In this document: positions 46,131 through 48,735 of the stretch, in pieces
Numbering within the stretch: the stretch's first letter is position 1
Layout: each line of letters opens with the position of its first letter
Translations under genes and position numbers: made by a program
Source of the DNA: a virus
DNA length: 48,735 nt
Reading direction: 5' to 3' (one strand)
Virus record (IMG/VR): IMGVR_UViG_3300017720_000011
Location: 1-48,735 of that record
The notes under the pieces: generated by a model
What the model was told of the DNA's origin: nothing
Seen by the model: the letters and a program-made list of their open reading frames with translations, nothing else
Databases searched by the model: none

Positions 46131-46700
46131 TTAGAAGTAATTTAAGTTTAACACAAATCGAAATTTAGTGTCAGTCGTTGATGTTCCTGCGTGTGGAGTA
46201 TTCACTGGAAAGAAAACAATCCTATTCGCCTTAGATTGGACTCTGGTCCCGTCCTTGAAGAACGTATAACCATCGTTATCATTTAAGTAGAACACAGCGG
46301 TTGTAGCGCCTGCAAAGACGTTATCTTGTCCAAATTCAGAATACTCTCCACAGTCTGTATGAAAATCGTATTCGATTAGGTTGTCTGTATGATGATTCAA
46401 ATTCCCCTTGATACGAATTAACGCTCTCGGTTGGATTCTATTGATTAAAGGTAAAATCATATCCCATTGCTGAGACTGAGGTCTGCCGCCCTCATAGAAC
46501 TTATGTACCATCTGCCAATTATATATCTCTTTCTTCTGTAATTCTGGGTCTATCATTCGTGCAACGTGCATTACCTTTGCGTGATTCAGATACCAAGGGA
46601 AACACTGATCACCACAAATTTGTTCCTGCATACGCTCGAATTCTTCCTCTGGTAGGAAATTATCCACTACCCTTTGATGTTGCATCTTATGCTGTGTCAT
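46131..46700 (-). CDS. 2OG-Fe(II) dioxygenase (prolyl-hydroxylase type)
   Basis: A 189-residue protein. The iron-binding triad is visible: H114 and D116 in YDFHTDCGEY, and H170 in VNTPHAGTST; R181 in DTKFRFVLNL is placed to bind 2-oxoglutarate. The length fits a minimal double-stranded beta-helix oxygenase. Many marine T4-like phages carry several such enzymes; substrates are mostly unknown, with proteins or nucleic acids proposed. Its start overlaps the preceding stop (ATGA), so it is coupled to the 67-aa gene. Cytosolic; no signal peptide. Confidence 0.88.
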   Translation of the reverse strand: MTQHKMQHQRVVDNFLPEEEFERMQEQICGDQCFPWYLNHAKVMHVARMIDPELQKKEIYNWQMVHKFYEGGRPQSQQWDMILPLINRIQPRALIRIKGNLNHHTDNLIEYDFHTDCGEYSEFGQDNVFAGATTAVFYLNDNDGYTFFKDGTRVQSKANRIVFFPVNTPHAGTSTTDTKFRFVLNLNYF

Positions 46701-46900
46701 ACAAATCCCTCAGTTACTCCTAACTTCTCCCTAAGAGATCTATGAATCGCTTGAACTTTTGCAAGTTCCTTGCCACCACACACTTCTGGTTTGTACATCA
46801 GTGCCCACGCACCACTATTCACAATGAGTTGACGCTCTTCTTTCGTCAAAGTAATAGTCCATTCATCAGATGTCGCAGTCTGTGTTGGTCGCAACTTCAT
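46697..46900 (-). CDS. 67-aa small protein, unknown function
   Basis: A 67-residue protein: a short polar start, then WTITLTKEERQLIVNSGAWA, a CGGKELAKVQAIHRSLREKL helix and GVTEGFV. Ends in an ATGA overlap with the oxygenase gene and overlaps the upstream gene by 35 bases. Helical and compact. I recognise no family. A TGcTATAAT extended -10 sequence lies about 47 bases upstream inside the preceding gene and could serve it, but may be coincidental coding sequence. Confidence 0.7.
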   Translation of the reverse strand: MKLRPTQTATSDEWTITLTKEERQLIVNSGAWALMYKPEVCGGKELAKVQAIHRSLREKLGVTEGFV

Positions 46901-47060
46901 AACGTTTCAGTGTTCCACATAGGGATGATAAAATTTCATCACACTTATTATAGCATTCGCCTTGGTGTGATGTGAGTCTACTGTCTTGATAATACCGTAC
47001 TGCATCGTAAATAACACGTTTGTGTTCGATACTTAACTTTGTCCAGTCTGGTTTGTTCAT
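46866..47060 (-). CDS. 64-aa small helical protein, unknown function
   Basis: ATG at 47058-47060 chosen because it overlaps the upstream stop as TGATG; a GTG one codon earlier would add one residue. The product begins MNKPDWTKLSIEHKRVIYDA, has VRYYQDSR and ECYNKCDEILSSL, and ends in a Cys/Asp tail. Helical, with paired cysteines (CYNKC). No family recognised. It overlaps the next gene by 35 bases. Confidence 0.65.
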   Translation of the reverse strand: MNKPDWTKLSIEHKRVIYDAVRYYQDSRLTSHQGECYNKCDEILSSLCGTLKRYEVATNTDCDI

Positions 47061-47227
47061 CACGGTTCAGTAAATTTTTTTAAGATGATCTTATCATCCT
47101 CCATTTCATATTCTAGTTCATCACCATAGTACCAACCTGCTTCCTCTAGTAAAGTGTCAGGTAAAGTAACATATAGTTCGCCTGTATCGTCGTCCTCATC
47201 TATTGTAAGGATATATCTATGAGACAT
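47060..47227 (-). CDS. 55-aa AbrB/MazE-like small protein
   Basis: ATG at 47225-47227, stop TGA at 47060-47062. The product starts MSHRYILTIDEDDDTGELYV and continues TLPDTLLEEAGWYYGDEL and DDKIILKKF. The sequence 'LPDxLLEEAGWxxGDxL...DDKIIL+K' is the hallmark of swapped-hairpin AbrB/MazE/SpoVT folds (LPxxLLxxLGLxxGDxVxI...gxIvIrp), which bind DNA as transition-state regulators or as antitoxins. It overlaps the NlpC/P60 gene by 11 bases and joins the next gene by TGATG. No toxin-like partner is evident. Likely a small phage transcriptional regulator, by fold only. Confidence 0.7.
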   Translation of the reverse strand: MSHRYILTIDEDDDTGELYVTLPDTLLEEAGWYYGDELEYEMEDDKIILKKFTEP

Positions 47228-47636
47228 TCTTTCGTATCACATATAGTGTCTGTCCTATGTAGGGTTTTACCTTTTCTATCCTACTTACATCAAATGCCTT
47301 ATGGTGAAGGATATACCCATCTCCCAGATATACAGCACCGTGATTCAATCGATTACTATCTAAATTCATCAACAGTAGATCGAATTGCTCTAAATCATCG
47401 ACACTAAACTCTTCGCCCATCTCAGAGACCTTCGTCGAGGTCCATCCCTCATCTTCCCAGATACTCTTCAAGAAACTTCGATTGTTAAAACTATAGTCTT
47501 CCTTACACTCGTGATAACCTGTCTCAATACCGAAATCAAACAGTAACTTGAAACATCCACCCCCTTTCTGTCCTCCCCATTCCCTTCCGAGGAATGATGA
47601 ATACATCTCCTTGTACTGCTCAACCTTTTTAGTCAT
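47217..47636 (-). CDS. NlpC/P60-like cysteine peptidase
   Basis: A 139-residue protein. C28 in GGQKGGGCFKLLFDFG, H99 in RLNHGAVYLGDGYILHH and H111/H112 are placed like the Cys-His-His triad of NlpC/P60 peptidases, and FDLLLMN before H99 corresponds to the usual GDLLxF strand. The family cleaves bonds in peptidoglycan stem peptides. Phage members act in tail tips or lysis. This one is short and lacks a signal peptide or wall-binding domain. The DCSG-type nucleophile motif is altered to GGGCF, which makes activity less certain. It overlaps the AbrB-like gene by 11 bases. Confidence 0.68.
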   Translation of the reverse strand: MTKKVEQYKEMYSSFLGREWGGQKGGGCFKLLFDFGIETGYHECKEDYSFNNRSFLKSIWEDEGWTSTKVSEMGEEFSVDDLEQFDLLLMNLDSNRLNHGAVYLGDGYILHHKAFDVSRIEKVKPYIGQTLYVIRKNVS

Positions 47637-47756
47637 TTTTTTACCTGAGAAATTTTTTGATATATGGGGGACCCAAAAGGACGATTTCGATAATATACTC
47701 GTCCCTATACTGTTGTAGGTTGCTGTAGGGGACCCGTTTTATATGTCGCTCCCCGT
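47637..47756 (-). other. 120-base gap with two GGGTCCC copies
   Basis: Between the 58-aa gene and the NlpC/P60 gene. The minus strand contains two GGGTCCCC/GGGTCCCCC copies near 47668-47675 and 47728-47735, and an ATATAAAA stretch near 47740. The copies could pair with each other with one central mismatch. No terminator T tract and no full late-promoter match. No open frame worth calling. Confidence 0.4.
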
Positions 47757-47933
47757 TTAGATTGGCACGTGATAACATAACCCTTCGCTGACCAGATACT
47801 GCAATTGTTTCTGATACTTAGTGAAGTGCGGTTGTATCTCTGTGTCTAGTATGAATTGACCCCACTCCACTAACTCTAATGGGGGGATTGATTCGGTTTC
47901 ATACAGTTCACATAGAAATTGAAATCTGTTCAC
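47757..47933 (-). CDS. 58-aa small protein starting with GTG, unknown function
   Basis: GTG at 47931-47933 overlaps the upstream TGA (GTGA), stop TAA at 47757-47759. The product begins MNRFQFLCELYETESIPPLE, then LVEWGQFILDTEIQPHF and YQKQLQYLVSEGLCYHVPI. Balanced composition, regular hydrophobic spacing and the stop/start overlap support a real gene. Helical, with no known family. The earlier GTG start is the only start that keeps the whole conserved-looking part. Confidence 0.6.
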   Translation of the reverse strand: MNRFQFLCELYETESIPPLELVEWGQFILDTEIQPHFTKYQKQLQYLVSEGLCYHVPI

Positions 47934-48064
47934 GATTGAGTAGTGTAATCAAGATCTAAGTCATTCGATTCATCATCATAGGTTTCATAGTCATATTCTA
48001 CCATATCCTCATCGGTTTCGTCAAGTAGCACATCGATCCAGTCTAGTTTCCTAGGGTCATTCAT
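47930..48064 (-). CDS. 44-aa very acidic small protein
   Basis: ATG at 48062-48064, 9 bases after a perfect GGAGG; a second ATG at 48070 (46 aa) is only 3 bases from it and less likely. The product starts MNDPRKLDWIDVLLDETDED and continues with Asp/Glu/Tyr to DLDYTTQS, so about 40% acidic. Its stop overlaps the next GTG (GTGA). Very acidic micro-proteins of phages often mimic DNA or block host enzymes; that is speculation here. Confidence 0.65.
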   Translation of the reverse strand: MNDPRKLDWIDVLLDETDEDMVEYDYETYDDESNDLDLDYTTQS

Positions 48065-48221
48065 TTCCATAATCCTCCGATGAATTAAAGCGGTTTTGTT
48101 TCTTTGTTCTCCGTTGGTAATTCTTGTTAGTTAGTACCTCATTCGGTTTGTTTCTCTTTTCTCGTAATGACTTCGCTCTATTACTCTTGTATGTGTCATT
48201 ACGTTTGTATGTGCGTCCCAT
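48057..48221 (-). CDS. 54-aa strongly basic small protein
   Basis: ATG at 48219-48221, stop at 48057. The product starts MGRTYKRNDTYKSNRAKSLR and continues with Lys/Arg/Asn (EKRNKPNE, QRRTKKQNRF) to an acidic end SSEDYGNE. The longer frame from 48281 is rejected because the promoter -10 lies inside it. It is the first gene after that promoter and overlaps the acidic 44-aa gene by 8 bases, an oppositely charged neighbour. Nucleic-acid binding is plausible from charge; no family recognised. Confidence 0.65.
   Translation of the reverse strand: MGRTYKRNDTYKSNRAKSLREKRNKPNEVLTNKNYQRRTKKQNRFNSSEDYGNE
48074..48078 (-). promoter_or_regulatory. Ribosome-binding site GGAGG of the acidic 44-aa gene
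   Basis: GGAGG on the minus strand, 9 bases before the ATG at 48064; it decides for that start over the ATG at 48070. Confidence 0.6.
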
Positions 48222-48252
48222 TGAATAGTAGGGGAAATTTCTGAACACCTGC

Positions 48253-48281
48253 ATTATATACCAATTTTCTCTATAGGGCAA
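48253..48281 (-). promoter_or_regulatory. Sigma70-like promoter of the micro-gene cluster
   Basis: On the minus strand TTGCCC (48276-48281), a 17-base spacer and a perfect TATAAT (48253-48258). The predicted transcript starts near 48245, about 25 bases before the ATG of the 54-aa gene. It resembles a host-type early promoter, unlike the late elements of the structural genes. Confidence 0.65.
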
Positions 48282-48400
48282 TTATTTCAATTTTCCCATA
48301 AAGGTTGACAGATTGATGTCGATATGTTAGGGTCTTAGGTCGCTATTCCTCCGCTAGTTTCCTCAATGTATAAAGTTTCTAAGTATGTTTATTTGTACAT
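48282..48400. other. Gap between the HNH gene and the early promoter
   Basis: About 120 bases with no gene I can support on either strand, no clear hairpin terminator and no full promoter match. A CATAAATG on the minus strand near 48400 is a poor match to the late element. Confidence 0.5.
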
Positions 48401-48735
48401 TTATGAAATAGGTTGTTTATCTAGTCTAAGGTTAGAGACGTGATCATTTAATTTGTTCCCATCTATGTGTAACACATTGGTAACACTTGAGTGTAGGGAT
48501 ATAAAAGCAAGTGCGGTAAGTTTAGCAACTCTCCTTACTACTGTCTTACCATCTTGTCTTAGTGTTACTCTTCTATAACCATTTTCGTTAAGGTGAATTT
48601 TCAATTTCTTCCACTTTCCCCACTTAGTAGAATAAATGGATCCGAGGTTACTAACATAATAGTCTTCATAGTTAGGGATGGGTTTATATAGTGTTCCCTC
48701 GCTATCTCTATAAGTGTTGTCATCAATTTTTGTAA
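48401..48735 (-). CDS. NUMOD4/HNH endonuclease, 5' end cut by window edge
   Basis: The frame is open from the right edge to the stop at 48401, about 110 residues, with the N-terminus outside the window. The edge part reads KPIPNYEDYYVSNLGSIYST, a NUMOD4 motif; then LNENGYRRVTLRQDGKTV, RVAKLTALAF and HIDGNKLNDHVSNLRL, the HNH core with H, N and N in place. It then stops at DKQPIS, without the usual 'W(V/A)T...EN' end, so it may be slightly truncated. Starting at the TTG near 48604 would lose the NUMOD4 part, so the longer frame is preferred. Probably a free-standing homing endonuclease. Confidence 0.75.
   Translation of the reverse strand, partial: TKIDDNTYRDSEGTLYKPIPNYEDYYVSNLGSIYSTKWGKWKKLKIHLNENGYRRVTLRQDGKTVVRRVAKLTALAFISLHSSVTNVLHIDGNKLNDHVSNLRLDKQPIS

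Noticed and set aside
46947-46955. TGcTATAAT promoter inside the 64-aa gene
   Set aside because: The bases encode conserved-looking residues (ECYNK) of that gene, so the match could be chance; noted only under the downstream gene.

Overview
The window is a stretch of a T4-like marine myovirus genome (cyanophage or pelagiphage type). Every gene I can support lies on the minus strand, so transcription runs from high to low coordinates. The assignment rests on recognisable T4 baseplate proteins in T4 order (gp25, gp6, gp7, gp8, then a gp10-type N-terminus), on T4-type late promoters (NATAAATA), and on domains typical of marine T4-like phages (YHYH, DUF4815, PAAR spike tip, 2OG-Fe(II) oxygenase, NUMOD4/HNH endonucleases). 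No host-derived photosynthesis or metabolic gene is present, so the host cannot be named. Base composition looks even and moderately AT-rich.

Layout, right to left in transcription order. (a) 48735-46131 is a compact cluster of small genes: an HNH endonuclease cut by the window edge, three micro-genes behind a sigma70-like promoter, an NlpC/P60-like peptidase, an AbrB/MazE-like small protein, two small unknowns and a 2OG-Fe(II) oxygenase. (b) 46071-45187 is a NUMOD4/HNH endonuclease joined by a 4-base stop/start overlap to the structural genes. (c) 45190-40406 holds a coiled-coil protein, a 1142-aa tail protein with DUF5648-like lectin repeats, a PAAR spike-tip protein and three micro-genes. 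(d) 40452-17166 holds baseplate wedge genes 25 and 6 and then one uninterrupted 20.8-kb gene for a 6926-residue protein in the gene 7 position. (e) 17162-2422 holds the remaining wedge and appendage proteins: a 65-aa unknown, a YHYH-cupredoxin-Ig protein, a gp10-like protein ending in a cupredoxin-like domain, a GxGY-repeat protein, gp8, a 2403-aa DUF4815 protein and two small coiled-coil proteins, closed by a hairpin terminator. (f) 2331-1 is a tail-fibre gene under its own late promoter, cut by the left edge.

The outstanding object is the giant gene 7 product, which takes up 43% of the window. Three blocks resemble T4 gp7 (residues about 15-60, 655-735 and 3470-3510). They are separated by roughly 600 and 2700 residues of inserted material (GxGY beta repeats, a YHYH domain, a propeller-like region, a LamG-like domain). 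A C-terminal extension of about 3400 residues follows. It contains six copies of a Cys-containing helical module, a second LamG-like domain, five FTC...YPR repeats, five HTFVSA repeats, short Cys-helix modules and a terminal Ig-like domain. Related modules recur in neighbouring proteins, as if the baseplate periphery draws on a shared set of domains. Several genes below 60 codons were found by reading the minus strand; stop/start overlaps (TAATG, TGATG, ATGA, GTGA) join many neighbours. No gene-free stretch exceeds 300 bases, and no tRNA, CRISPR array or insertion sequence was seen.
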